Assembly (NCBI RefSeq): GCF_018139145.2
Contig: NC_059480.1
Location: forward strand, 10,602,428-10,666,427
Direction of reading: 5' to 3'
From: Gymnogyps californianus
Taxonomy: Eukaryota; Chordata; Aves; Accipitriformes; Cathartidae
Length of the DNA stretch: 64,000 bases
Position 1 is the stretch's first letter; every line of letters begins with the position of its first letter. The position numbers were made by a program, and so were the translations under genes. Below the pieces are notes generated by a model that saw only the letters and a program-made list of their open reading frames with translations, was not told where the DNA came from and made no database searches. This document shows positions 51,200-62,832 of this stretch, in pieces.

Positions 51200-51285
51200 G
51201 GAGCAGTGGACTGGGGCTCAGGACACCTGGACTTCATTCCCAGCTGTGTCACTTATCTGCTGAGTAACCTTGGGATAGCCCTGCA
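51200..51285 (+). mobile_element. MIR SINE relic (5' half)
   Basis: The plus strand reads GCAGTGGACTGGGGCTCAGG, then ACACCTGGACTTCATTCCCAGC, TGTGTCACTTATCTGCTGAG and TAACCTTGGGATAG. This matches the MIR core (AGTGGACTGGGACTCAGGAG ACCTGGGTTCTATTCCCAGC TCTGCCACTTACTAGCTGTG TGACCTTGGGCAAG). The fit is good for so old an element; the 3' tail is missing. Confidence 0.78.
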
Positions 51286-54200
51286 AAATGACAGTGAAGT
51301 CCTCAAAATCTATGAATGAGAAGTGCTGTGCAGGAACTAGGCTCTTTCACCATCTTCCCACAGCACAGACATGCAATCCTGTGTCACAGCTGGCATTTCT
51401 GTCACAGCTTGCTTACAGTCCTAATCCTGCAAAGAGTTCTCTGTGGAAGGGGCTTCTAATAGAGCAGTGCTGTTTGCAAGTAATGAGTCCAAAAGAGATG
51501 TGTGAAGCCAGAAACGTACTTCTACCTGGATTTTTTATAGAGTTAAGATCCATGTTACAAATTAAAATCCACAGGACCAAGATAGCATTCCAATTTCAGA
51601 CACATACTCTGTGGCATTGACATTATTGCCTATATTTCTAAAATCCCATTCACAACTGCAGCAATAGAAAAAACCAATAATGGTAGGTGACAACTAGATC
51701 TGTTCAGTCAGACAAAAGTACCAGTCAGACTGAATTTCTGTAGACCACCAGGATTTTTATGCCATTGAGAATAGTATCCATATGGCTGTAACACTGGTTT
51801 TCCCTATTCTCAGGTAAAAGCTTCACAGAAACCAAAATAAGGGAGAATCTGTTCAATCCTGCCATGTGTTATGTGCTAGAGGACACCCATTTTCAAGTAA
51901 ATCCTTAGCTGAAGCCAGTGAATCAATGTTCCTTATACTGTAGGACTGAGGCCTACATTTTAAAATCTTTAAGAGATACTTAACTGAGCTTTATCAGGAG
52001 AGGATCGGTTTAACATCTGAATCTCCCAGGAGCCATACACATGATTTATCTGTCTGAAGGCTTGGAATCCCATCCAGCCTAGGAAACGGAGCCTTGGACA
52101 GGCCACAGGACATATATCTTACCTTAAGGTTTGTAAAGTGCCCATCGCCAAGCTCTCTAAATATTGAGCTGCAAAAAGATCACTCGGAAAAACCTAAGAA
52201 TCACACTTATCTAACCCAGCAATATCAAATCCTTCATGATATCTACCAGAGTGGAATAATCAAACTCTTTCGTGACAAAACCTTTTTTCTCTTCTGAAAC
52301 TCATTCAAGGTTTTCATAGGTTTAGAAAGTGCAGTTCTGGCCAAGCTAGGTAAGTGACCAAAACAGCAATGAGGGGCTATGTATACAAATATATTGCATT
52401 GTAGATAATTTTATCTATTTGCACTAAGTTATTTATTACCTGAACATCACTGGCACGTACAGGCTGGACCTAACTAAATCATTTGACGATTTTTTTCCAT
52501 GTCTGCAAGTTGTCCACACATTGCAAAATTCTCAGATGTATCATGAAAGACCATATAGGTCTACATCTCCAACAGCGAAAAGTCAAAACGAATGTCAGAT
52601 ATGTGTCTTCAGCTGCAACTCCTTCACTGTAAGAGAGGACAGGTGCATCACTCACATTGTGTTGGTAAGCTAAATTAGCCTTTCATTCAAAAGCAAACTT
52701 TAAGACCGATATGGCTCACAGAACACAAATTCTGAAATACATATATTCACTGGTAAAATTCTGAGTCACAATGACTCTTTATATAAATGTTTGTCCTGGT
52801 GGAATTTGAAGAAACAAATACAAAGAAGGTCACACACTGCAGGAATAGAAACGTGTTCAGTTCCTTGTTTTGGCACTGTACAGGGCTTTGCCAAAAAATA
52901 TGCTCACACATGTGAGGCTGAGTACCTGGAACCTCTGAGATCTACAGCTCCAAACACATCTGGAAACAGCACCAAACACAAGGAACCCACCTTTCAGAGC
53001 ACATCCCCTAGATGGGCTGCTCCTCTGCTGAGTTCCCAAAGTCTCCTGATGCAGGGCAGGCCACTATCGGTCAGCCTGAGATCTGAGGCTCCAAGAGGCA
53101 TTGAGATCACATTCCCGAGATAGCCATATGCCAGATGCAAGATTATATTCTTTAGCAAAGCTGCAGCAATTCAGCAAAAATGCATGTAATTCCAAACATT
53201 TCAGCCTCAACAGATCTGTGTTTGTAGACCTTGGCATCACTGGAACATTTCCAGACAGTTCCACTCCCATCGGCTCTGTTCATCCCAAATCTCTGGATGG
53301 TACTACACCTCTGACACACAGGTACACACAAGATAAAGAGAGCACACTGGAATGAGGTTACGGCCCAAAGCTTCAGCAGCATGAATGATGGAGGCAAATT
53401 ATTAGATCACACCTGGATCCAGCTGTGAGTTCAACAGGTCCCGGCTGACACAGTGTACTGAGAAGTGCTAATAGGCACAGGCAGATGGAAGGGAGGGAGA
53501 AGAGGGAACTAACAGACTCCCTAGTAAATTCATCCCTGGTGAGGTCATGAACAAATCACTAAGGCCATCCCTGTTTGTGGCATATCTAGAGACATCTAAA
53601 ATAAGATGATATGAAAAAGGCTAAGATAGAAGGAGTTTATGTTTTATTTGAAGAGTAGTTACTTATAAAAACAAAATAAACAGGCAAAGGGCCTTGTGGA
53701 TCTGCTGATTAGCTCTGCCTATCAAAATAAAAAGGAGCTGTGGATGTTTCCAGCTCAGATTAAGAAACATCTTTACCTTGAGGCATCAGTGCTCAGCCCC
53801 AACAGGGCATTTCAAGTCTCCCCTTAACTACCAGTATGAAAAGGAAGAGATATTGATGAGAACAGGTGTTTTTTTGGTTTCACATCCCAATAATGGAGCA
53901 AACTATGTAATCTCTACTCAGGTGGGAGCACAGGCTTTAATTCTGCACATCATGGTAGAATGTGGTGCAGTAAAAGAAAATGCTCCTGCTTTATTCTGAA
54001 ATGACAATCTCGACCTCATTTGAGAAGAGAGTAAAACATGATTAAAGATATAAATTTTAAAAGATCATGAGGTAACCCTGCCTCTTGTCTACTAGGAAAA
54101 AAAGCTGCATGTTACACTGCAGATAGTATTTCACCTAATAAAAAGCTTTGTTGTTAGCTCACAAATACAAAGAATGTCACGGAGAAACAATTTGTTTGGC

Positions 54201-54337
54201 TCGCCAAAACCGGCAGCAAGGAATAGAAGGAAGGAGAATGGGTTGTTAAGCAGTTGGTTTGCTTCTGTCATTGCAGGAAGGGAAGAATTGCCCAAGTCAG
54301 GGATATTTCCTGGTATGGCACAGGGACTTTGATAGTC
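51286..54337. other. Non-coding stretch, no gene seen
   Basis: AT-rich sequence with overlapping open frames of up to 110 codons that lack domain patterns. No named repeat was recognised. Confidence 0.5.
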
Positions 54338-54360
54338 AGCTGGTAATACATTTACCAGCT
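54338..54360. repeat. Inverted repeat, 9-bp arms, 5-base loop
   Basis: AGCTGGTAA (54338-54346) and TTACCAGCT (54352-54360) are exact reverse complements around TACAT. It lies directly beside the AP-1/FOX motif cluster at 54394-54475. Confidence 0.75.
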
Positions 54361-57016
54361 ATCTAGTTTTCCCAGAATTGTCTTGACCTGAGCTGACTCA
54401 TCTGTGTCCCAGGAGGATGACTAATCATTCTGATTTATTATGCTGTGGCCTGCTAGCCATTTCAGCTCTGTTTACATTGGTGCCAGTACAGTATTTTATA
54501 CAGAGCAAACTAGGTTCTATATAGGCATAGTTATTTAAACTGGATTCAAAACCAAGAAGAATTCATCACCAAGCATCCACAAAATTGAAATAAGTACAAA
54601 ATGATGCTCTGGGCAACATTTGGAAAAAAGCTGAAACTTTAAAGGGCAGGCAGAGTTACAAGACAAGCTAATAAGCTAATTAAGCCTGAAGTTAGTTGAT
54701 AATTGTAGCCATCTTCCAATGAAATTACAAAATCCTGAGGACTGCATGTAACCTACAGAAAACCCCACATGATTATTTTCTACAAGGAAGCAGTGGAGCA
54801 CTGTGTTATGGGAAACAATCTCAATCCTATTAAATTAATAGGTCTTGGTGTTGAATGTACTAGAAACCAAGCTGTGGAATCCAGAAAAAAAAGCCTCTTG
54901 AAAAAGCCAACTAATAGTTTGGAGAGTGTGGGCCCATATACCTTCATTTGCGCCAAAACCTTGTTCTAAATGAAGCTCTGCTCCAAACAAAACATACTTG
55001 GGATGGGCATCACTGCCCATATGTTGTTTTCGTGTGATATTGTTATCACCTGCATGCAGCAGTCAAGGAAACTTCCGTTCATGAGACTAAAGTAGACTAA
55101 ACAGAGGACTCAGCAAAGCATGAAAAAAGAAGTATAGCATAGCTGACAAAGAGCATTTTCCAGAAGCAATCTAAAATCCACATGCTCAGATATACAGCAG
55201 TACCTCACTAACTACAATATTTTGGCTATTCCCACTAGTATTGAGATTCCACACTGTTTGTATCTTACTGATTTCCACATAAGTTGTGCTCCTTTTATTT
55301 TATTTTGCTTGCTTTGGAAGCTCAGCTTGGGATCTGAGAATCACTCTGGCAAATTTCTTTCTCCATCTTAACCCATAATAATAGTTTGTGGGACAAACAA
55401 AGACACTGATTACATCTCTGCACCGGACTACCATACTGCCAGGTTTTCTGCCCCAGAATTTTGTCTAGAAATGGAAGGGAGAAGATGATTTTGCTTGTCC
55501 AGAACTCCCCTACTGCCCAGTCTCAATACATGCACAAATTGTTCTTCTGAACTGGCTCTGAGCCCAGGGTGGAGGAGTAACACAGTGTACTCCAATCCCT
55601 CCCCGGCCCACCAGGATGAGAAGGGTTGTGGGAAGATGAACAGTGGGAAAGGGGCAGAGAAGAACTTTGAGTTTCTGGTGCAGGTGGAGGAATAGTGGGA
55701 GATGGGGACAGGGATGTCTCTGGAGCAGAAAAAGTTGGAGGTCAACATGGGCAGTTTCTGCTGAGGCACTTCTAGCCAACCACCTGGTTAGGTGATGGGC
55801 ACATATGCACAAGACTGTCCAGCCAAGTCGTTTCACAAATCACTGAGAAGCCCCTTCACACACTATGTCTGATTCTCTGTTCCCAGCATACCACATCCCA
55901 TCAGAAATGTGGCAGTCAAGTGCCTCAACACCTGTACGCTATGCTCTCAGTAACACCCAAGCAACCTCAGGCCAACACTTGTGTACCTGGGTGAGACTTT
56001 GTGTACAGTTCTGTGGAAGTTGCACAAAATGGCACTGAATACCACACTCTTTCTCAAAGCCAGGCTCTGAACAGTTCCTATAGAATTAATAAGTAGTAGA
56101 AATGTCACTGTTATGAAAATCAGCAAGTTTACAATACAAAGATGAGATATATTGGATTACCACTTCTCAGAGGAGAAGCACAACTTAACCCAATAGTAAA
56201 AATTCCTTCAAACTAGTGGGAGATGTAACAAATACCACACACAGAGGGGCACAGCACAGGCAAACACTGACTCCTCTGGGTGGCCATATATTTCAAATAC
56301 AAGGTATTGTGGGGCTAACTCTTCTGCTCCCTTTGAACGCATCAGTCAGAAGTTCTCTCAAAATCATCCAAGTAGGAGTTCTTAAAGTCTGCTCTCTGGA
56401 TTTGTCCTATGGAAGAAAAAGAACTTCTGGGGGTAAAAATCTTCCTCAAAAATGGGAACAATAAAGAGTAATAGCACCAAATCCTTACCCTAATCTCAAG
56501 CCAAGGGCTTTTATTTTATTTTGTACTTGTTTCTTTGAGGTCTGCAAGGAATTTCTTACCTTTTTTTTTTCCTGTTCATTTTTGTGTGCCTCTGCACTTT
56601 CTGGTTCTGGCTGACGGCTACTAACATACTTCTTGAAAGGCTTCCTTCCTCATCCTACCTCTTATTTCTGGCCAAAATAGAGGCAAGAATTTTCAAGCCC
56701 AACAAATTCAGAACAAGAGTTTTTTTCTTATACTGATCAACACTTTATGTTGTTCACAGAATCAAACTTTTGCACATTTATTGATACTTGCATAGTCAAA
56801 AAACCTCACAAAAACATAGAGATTTTTCTTAGCAGATCTCTTGTTTATAAATTAATATTTAAAGTTAATAACAAATTACTTATTTAAAGAATGCGCTCGA
56901 AATTTGTAACCTTACACTCATTTCTGAGAGAACTGGATTGCTTTTAGTGGCTTTCATGTAAAAAAAAAATATTGATGCAAACAAATGTCTGCCAGCTGTG
57001 CATGAGAAACACTCCT
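54361..57016. other. Non-coding stretch with a motif cluster at its left end
   Basis: The first 120 bases hold AP-1-like and FOX-like words, treated as an observation. The rest is ordinary AT-rich DNA. A 113-codon minus-strand frame at 55428-55769 overlaps others in different frames and has no domain pattern. Confidence 0.5.
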
Positions 57017-57022
57017 TTTATT
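57017..57022 (-). terminator. AATAAA poly(A) signal for the 58-codon frame
   Basis: On the minus strand AATAAA lies 87 bases after the stop codon of the candidate microprotein. A GT-rich stretch with TGTTTG words follows within about 40 bases, as expected of a cleavage and polyadenylation site. The hexamer is common in AT-rich DNA, so its meaning depends on the frame being real. Confidence 0.4.
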
Positions 57023-57108
57023 ACACTGAACTTTGTATTATTAGTGATGTTTCTAATAGATATCTTCAGCCACTGATAAAAAATATTTTGTATTTTCTCA
57101 ACTCACTC

Positions 57109-57285
57109 TCATGAAATGGTCTTTTCAAGTGGATCTGTCATTGTGGTTTCCTGGATTTCTTCAGCCTTGTTGGAAAGCTTGTAAATTCCCATGGCTGATA
57201 GTAAGCTAAGGAAGGAAATAAAAAATAGTAAATACCACTTCAGTGGTGTAAGCCTTTTTCTGCTCTTTTTTGGCTGAGAGTGCAT
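57109..57285 (-). CDS. Candidate 58-residue single-pass membrane microprotein
   Basis: A minus-strand open frame of 58 codons plus TGA. Residues 1-16 are strongly basic (KKSRKR). Residues about 17-35 are a continuous hydrophobic stretch (WYLLFFISFLSLLSAMGIY). Residues 36-58 form a polar tail with clustered acids (AEEIQE). The basic residues before the membrane segment predict an N-terminus-inside, type II topology. Two adjacent in-frame TAA codons lie 12 bases before the ATG, so the frame starts here unless an exon joins at the CTCTCAG word just inside it. The ATG has a purine (G) at -3. AATAAA follows 87 bases past the stop. I recognise no family; human small integral membrane proteins I recall do not match. 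It could be a microprotein gene, the terminal exon of a larger membrane protein using that CTCTCAG acceptor, or chance, since pyrimidine-rich DNA yields hydrophobic frames easily. Confidence 0.35.
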   Translation of the reverse strand: MHSQPKKSRKRLTPLKWYLLFFISFLSLLSAMGIYKLSNKAEEIQETTMTDPLEKTIS

Positions 57286-60200
57286 TTCAGGAGATTATTA
57301 TCGGCTTTTACACAAACTTCAAAACAGTTCCAGCTGGGAATCCATCCGTATGTCCATTTTGCACCCTCTATTAAACTCCCTTCCACCAAATCGGTCTTCA
57401 CTAAAGATATATACTGGTAGACTAACGTTTGGCTGAATTAAGTGGGTCTGGGCTGCTAGGTTATTTTACAGGAGTACTTGACAATATCAATACAATAAAT
57501 GGATGAAGCAACAGGAAGGAAAATCACTCTTTAATATCATATTACTTCCTACAGCTACAGAGCAGAATGTGTGAAAGAAAGAATAAAATAAAGCAGATGA
57601 TCTATTTCCATGTGCAGTGACCGGATATTTAATATCTGCTATCTTTTTTTTTTTTTATTGTAGATGTTTTAAACACTGAAAACAAAATGCATATAGAATA
57701 TTTTTACTACACAGAAGAATGACTGCAGATCAGGAATACCAGAGTGCTGAATGCTTTCTCAAGTCATACCTCTTTTTGCACTCAGGTCATGTACTAAAAT
57801 TGCTTGTGCTACTTACTATTTGTATTGCTACAGATGAGATCCGAATGCAGTCCAGCACAGTTGTGGAGAGCATGAAATACACAACAAGGACTATTAGTTA
57901 CTGAGTCCAGTTTTACTTTTCATAAAGCACCTAACTGTCTCATATGCTGTAAACAATCCCATGACTCCTGGAGGACATGAATAATAGTGGAACGAACATG
58001 CCCTCTGAGCAGAAGATCCCAGATTTTGCTGTAGTTGTTCCAAGAGAAGACGTAGGAAGAAATTCTGACTAGCACAATGCTGTTAGAGGAATATTGACAC
58101 TGAGTTGACCTGGTAATGGCACTCAGAGCTAATGAAGAGATTTAAATGGTGCATTCTGGTGAGGGGTTCAAAAGTCAGAAGTCATAACCCAAAATAATTG
58201 TGTATACCGGAAATTCAAACTATTTCACTCAGGGTCAGAATAATGAACCCATGGAATTAGTTGCCAAGTAAGAACATGGAAACAAGTACTGCAGTCTAAG
58301 TGGCTTGGAGACATCTTGGCACTTTTATGGAGAGAGAAAGGATTAAAGGATATAGTGACAAAACAGAAAACTGGGGGTTAAGAGAAACTTAAGGGGGGAC
58401 AAGCCTGTGAGGTCAAGTGGCATTTTCCCCTCCAGACGTTTCTTTTATGTCATTCTTCCCAAAGACATCATGTCAGATTGAATAAACAATCACTAAAGCT
58501 TAGATGAGGAATGGACTTCTACTAGATTGAAACAGGGATGAAGCAGCACTATCTTTTCCTCTGCTCCATAATAAAAGTAACTGCTAACAAACAAGAATAG
58601 GCTTCTTTATCTATATACAATGCCATGCATTTGACCCACTCAATCTAATGTAGCACATGAGGTTTTCTCATATCAGCCTCTTCCTGTAACCTTATCTTCT
58701 CCAGTCCCATCAGAATACCACAACTGACCAGATAAAAAAAGTAAACTGAAATACCTTAATGTCAGAACACAACACAGCTGTCTAATGTACACTTCATCGG
58801 TGACACACTTCGTAAAGACCAGTAGTATTTCTATACTACCCAAGACATTTGCAGTATTAGCATGGGCATGTCATATGCAATCGCAGGAAGCACATGGAGC
58901 TACTGTTAAGTGAGGAAGCACTAATAAAGGCACTATTTTAGACATTTTTACCCTGCTCTCTTTTTAGAAGAAAACCTGTTCCCATTAAGAGGTTGCATCA
59001 GATATAAAACCATTTCAATTGGAAGCTACATACCTATATAAAAAAGATGTGTATAACAAGGTGCATTTTTAACTTGTCAGGTATTAAAGCAAGACTGTAG
59101 TAAAAGTTCTTACTATTTGACTCTTCCAGAAATTGTTCCTACAAGTGAATTCGTTCTTCTACATTTTAGCTGCTTTCCTTTGCCTCTTGCATGAGTTGAC
59201 ACAAACTGCAACAGTTGAGGCGCATAAAGACTTCTCTAACCAGCTTTGTACTGATCTGTCCCCAGGACATGTGGGATACTCAAATATTCTGTGACACTAG
59301 CTCACTGCATTGTGCTATGTCCCAGTTTGTTGAGTTGGGCTCTAATTTCTTGGTCTCCAATGTACCTGCAAAAATAAGATCCAAGAAGGAGAGTAGGTAG
59401 ATTATGTCAGGGGTGATGCTTATCATAGAATTATGAGTACACTGATTAAACTATCTCGGAACCTGACTTTTCTCAACAGCATAAACTAAATCACATTTTC
59501 CAGAGACAGGTCCACCTGGATACATATCATCATATAATCACCCAGCCATTTCTGTTCCAAAAGGTGTGGGGGCATTCCTTTGTTTATGTTCTATGAAACA
59601 CACAGTTGTGTCTCAGCAGACTCAATAATGCTTAACTGGGTTGTCTCCAAATCTTGCTTGCTGACAGGCTTCCTCACAGGCAGAGGCATTGAATAGATTT
59701 TGTACCTTTCTAATGCTGAGGAAAGTCCCTGAGCGTGCCTAATCATATGTGGCAGCAGCCTGTCAGGCCAGACAGACAGAGATTCTTCAAGCAATACAGG
59801 AGCTTGAGTGGGAGCTGATTCGGATCAGGAATGAGTCAAAGCAAGAGAGCATGGGCTGGGCTTGCATTCAGGCAAGGGGATTTGTCCAGAGATAAGAAAG
59901 AAAAATTTCAATAGTTTTCTGAATTGCAGGGGTTCTGACTGGACCAAATCTTTGAACTTTCAGAGCATTGCAATCACTTTACCAGAGGTCCAGTCATTTT
60001 TTACAAAAGGCATAAAAAAGATTGTGTCTTATGCATTTTGCATAGAAACCAGCTTTGTCAGCTCAGATCCTGGGATGTGGCATTAAAGAACATTCCTCTG
60101 ACTCTACCCACAGAGACAGCTCTGTAACAGCAATTTCCCCAAACCCTTCAGCTTTCAGTTACCACTAAAAACTGATGTCAAAATCTTTGCAGACTCTCTT

Positions 60201-60539
60201 ATTAAAACAGGCAAACAGTTGTTTGTTTTTCCTCTCTCATCTTCTTAAAAACATTATAGAATCACACTTTCTTTAAACATCTCTGAGCTTCCCTAGAATT
60301 TCAGCTAACCTACATTTGTTTCTATCCAGTGTCAGTCTGACATCCCCTATCTCCTCTGAACCCCATAGTACTATATAAAATGCCTTCAAAACTCATCTAG
60401 GTTTCATGTAATACAGAAATTTGATATTTTGAGACTGATAAAAAGATAATTCAAATTATAATTATAACCATTTACCTCATGTAAAGCTTACCCCTTACAG
60501 CATAAAACCATTTTCTCAAATTTGAATTTTGTTTTGTTA
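57286..60539. other. Non-coding stretch, no gene seen
   Basis: AT-rich sequence with a T13 tract at 57644-57656. I looked to the right of the candidate microprotein for minus-strand upstream exons and found none I could support. A plus-strand 61-codon frame at 57719-57904 has a hydrophobic centre but a weak context, so I do not call it. Confidence 0.5.
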
Positions 60540-60690
60540 AGCCTAATTTGGCTTCTAATTTAATCTACAATTAATTACTTTCAATATTCTGAGATCTTAG
60601 GGCATCGAAGCTCCCCCTTAATTGAAAAGAACAATTAATTATAGCTTAGTATTCAATTAGAAGCTATGCATTAGTAATATTTCGTATTCT
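60540..60690. promoter_or_regulatory. AT-rich homeodomain-motif cluster (candidate enhancer)
   Basis: Within 150 bases there are two copies of CAATTAATTA (60568-60577 and 60632-60641), a CAATTAG word near 60654, and several further TAAT cores (CTAATTT, TTAATT, TAGTAAT). TAATTA is the classical homeodomain core, so the spacing suggests a homeobox-bound enhancer. AT-rich DNA produces such words by chance, so conservation would decide. Confidence 0.3.
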
Positions 60691-62234
60691 GAGAAACAAC
60701 AGTTATACAGACAGAAACACATTTGTGGATGGATACTTTATAAAAGTAGATGCAAGACAGAGTTCACGCATCTAGAACTCTACAGGCCTGATTCTAAAAA
60801 TATACACAGACACCCGGGCAGGGATTCAGCAAGTTGAAGAAGGCAAAGTAAGATTTTCATCTTCTCCCTCTCCTTCCACCAGTGTGATTAGGCGCAGCAC
60901 ATGGATCACAGACCCCACACATCCCACCGGTTATCTATCTGACAGCCATAAGGCAGGCATAAGTGCAACACGCAGGACGCACAGCATGTTGCTCCATATA
61001 CTCACCTTCCATGCACACAGCCTGCCCAGCACCCAGGGTGCATGGGATTTCCTGTGCCTGGGTAGCCACGTGGGCAGCGTCTGCACAGGGCTCATTGCAG
61101 TGCAAGCAAACAGAAATATGGGATTTTTAAGTGTTTGCTCTGATTTCACATGATGTGTTTGGTGTCTTACTGCTGCATAGGCTCGCTCCTGCCTGCTCCA
61201 CTTTGCCATTTTGGTCCAAGATTGTCTGCTCTGTAGAGGTATGTCTTTAATGGAACAACTCATGAGCATTTGTCTACGTACAAGATCAGCGTTCAAGCAA
61301 AACAACTTACTATCCTCTCTGAATCCTCCCATACCATTGCTGTGTTGAAGTGATTTGTAACAAAGGATTTGAAGCTCATTATTCAATAATGAGTGTCATT
61401 CAGATTTCAAATTCTATCTGGTTCCGTTAATTACATGTCAACAATTTTTTTTTCCCCTTTTCCAACAGAAAAATAAGGTGCTGCCACTGGCAGTCTGCCT
61501 GAAAGGTTCAAATGTCAGGGCAGTAATTTTGAATGGAATGGATTTGACTCAACTGATGCGAGAATAAAAATACCTATTAGAGATTCCCTGACAAGTTGCT
61601 GTGACAGGGAAAAGCTTAGAACTGCTTTCACCTGCCTGCCTGTACGACTTTGGCTCTGTCCTGAGTGGTACAGCACAAAACGCAACACCAGAACAACAAA
61701 AAAACTGGCCTAAAATCTCTGTGGCTTTTCCTATGGCCAGGACTAATGGTTCCTCCTTTACTTTCTCAGGTGAGGGACTGGCAAGGGAGTATCACAGCCT
61801 CACCTTGGCCAAGCACTGAACACAGTGCACAAAGGGACTGAGTGCGGTGGGCCACAGCCAGCAGGACTTGATACCCCTGCATCAGGAAGGACACCCAGAA
61901 AGGGCAGTTCTGCAATTACAAGGGAAGAACTGCAATTTAGATATAGTCACTGCAGCAAAGCATGGGGTCAGGACAGGGCTCAGATCAAGCTTCCATTGAG
62001 CAAGTTGTCCACTGTAAGAGCGCACAACAGCGACTCAAGCTTCTAACAACGCAGCCATATATCTGACTTCAGTACCATACTGACGATTTAATGCACCTTC
62101 TATATTTATCTTCTACATGGCTTTTAAGAGCTCTTTCTTGTCCAGGTTATATAAAAATAAATTTCAAATGCAGGAATGATTCTGCACTGGATAGTTAACA
62201 CTACTTCTGGTTTGCTACTTCTGGCTATCAATAA
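60691..62234. other. Non-coding stretch, no gene seen
   Basis: Mixed composition. The 151-codon minus-strand frame at 60931-61386 has no signal peptide, membrane segment or known motif and is most likely chance. No repeat family was recognised up to the edge of the LTR. Confidence 0.5.
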
Positions 62235-62239
62235 AGGTC
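62235..62239. repeat. Target-site duplication, left copy (AGGTC)
   Basis: AGGTC directly precedes the TG of the LTR and is repeated exactly after its CA. A 5-bp duplication is the usual footprint of avian ERVL/ERV3 integration. Confidence 0.9.
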
Positions 62240-62360
62240 TGTCGTGGTTTAACCCCAGCCAGCAACTAAGCACCATGCAGCCACTCGCTCACTCGCCCCA
62301 CCCAGTGAGATGGGGGAGAGAAAGGAAAAAAAAAAAAATTGTGGGTTGAGATAAAGACAG

Positions 62361-62366
62361 TTTAAT
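62361..62366 (-). terminator. LTR poly(A) signal (ATTAAA)
   Basis: ATTAAA on the LTR sense strand, about 185 bases past the TATA box and about 120 bases before the LTR end, which is where the R region poly(A) signal is expected. Confidence 0.7.
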
Positions 62367-62384
62367 AGGACAGAAAGGAAGGAA

Positions 62385-62414
62385 AATAATGATAATGATA
62401 ATAATAATAATAAA
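62385..62414. repeat. ATA/ATG trinucleotide run within the LTR
   Basis: About 30 bases of ATA and ATG triplets. It is part of the LTR family's own sequence and often varies in length between copies. Confidence 0.75.
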
Positions 62415-62547
62415 ATGACAATAATAATACTAAAAGAATTAGAATATACAAAACAAGTGATGCACAATGCAATTGCTCACCACTCACCAACCAATGCCCA
62501 GTTAGTTCCCAAGCAGTGATCCACCCCTCCCAGCCAACTCTCCCCAG

Positions 62548-62553
62548 TTTATA
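62548..62553 (-). promoter_or_regulatory. LTR TATA box
   Basis: TATAAA in the context AGTATATAAACTGGG on the LTR sense strand. A TGACATCA-like word about 15 bases upstream resembles a CREB/ATF site. Together they mark the LTR's own promoter, which would transcribe leftward into the flanking host DNA if still active. Confidence 0.75.
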
Positions 62554-62827
62554 TACTGGGCATGATGTCATATGGTATGGAATATTCCTTTGGCCAGTTT
62601 GGGTCAGCTGTCCTGGCTGTGTCCCCTCCCAGCTTCTTGTGCCCCTCCAGCCTTCTTGCTGGCTGGGCATGAGAAGCTGAAAAATCCTTGACTTCGTATA
62701 AACACTACTTAGCAACAACTGAAAACATCAGTGTGTTACCGACATTATTTTCCTACTAAATCCAAAACACAGCACTATACCAGCTACTAGGAAGAAAATT
62801 AACTCTATCCCAGCTGAAACCAGGACA

Positions 62828-62832
62828 AGGTC
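62828..62832. repeat. Target-site duplication, right copy (AGGTC)
   Basis: Exact copy of the five bases found before the LTR. This confirms the LTR boundaries and shows that both ends come from a single insertion event. Confidence 0.9.

Larger units (their letters stand above)
62240..62827 (-). mobile_element. Solo LTR of a TguLTR5-like endogenous retrovirus (ERVL/ERV3)
   Basis: A complete 588-base LTR, from TG at 62240 to CA at 62827. It has no internal viral sequence, so it is a solo LTR left by recombination between the two LTRs of an old provirus. In its own sense direction (minus strand) it opens TGTCCTGGTTTCAGCTGGGA, carries a TATA box, an ATTAAA poly(A) signal and a T/A-rich ATT-repeat stretch, and ends AACCACGACA. 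This wording matches the TguLTR5 group I know from neoavian genomes. It codes for nothing; open frames on either strand inside it are accidental. Intact ends and matching duplications suggest a moderately old but well preserved insertion. Confidence 0.93.

Noticed and set aside
57719..57904. 61-codon plus-strand frame with a hydrophobic centre
   Set aside because: No upstream stop or promoter pattern supports it, its hydrophobic stretch is interrupted by charged residues, and T-rich DNA gives such frames by chance.
60931..61386. 151-codon minus-strand open frame
   Set aside because: No domain pattern, no supporting splice sites or promoter, and length within chance expectation.
62362..62718. 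118-codon minus-strand open frame
   Set aside because: It lies wholly inside the solo LTR. LTRs of this class do not encode proteins and the frame is accidental.
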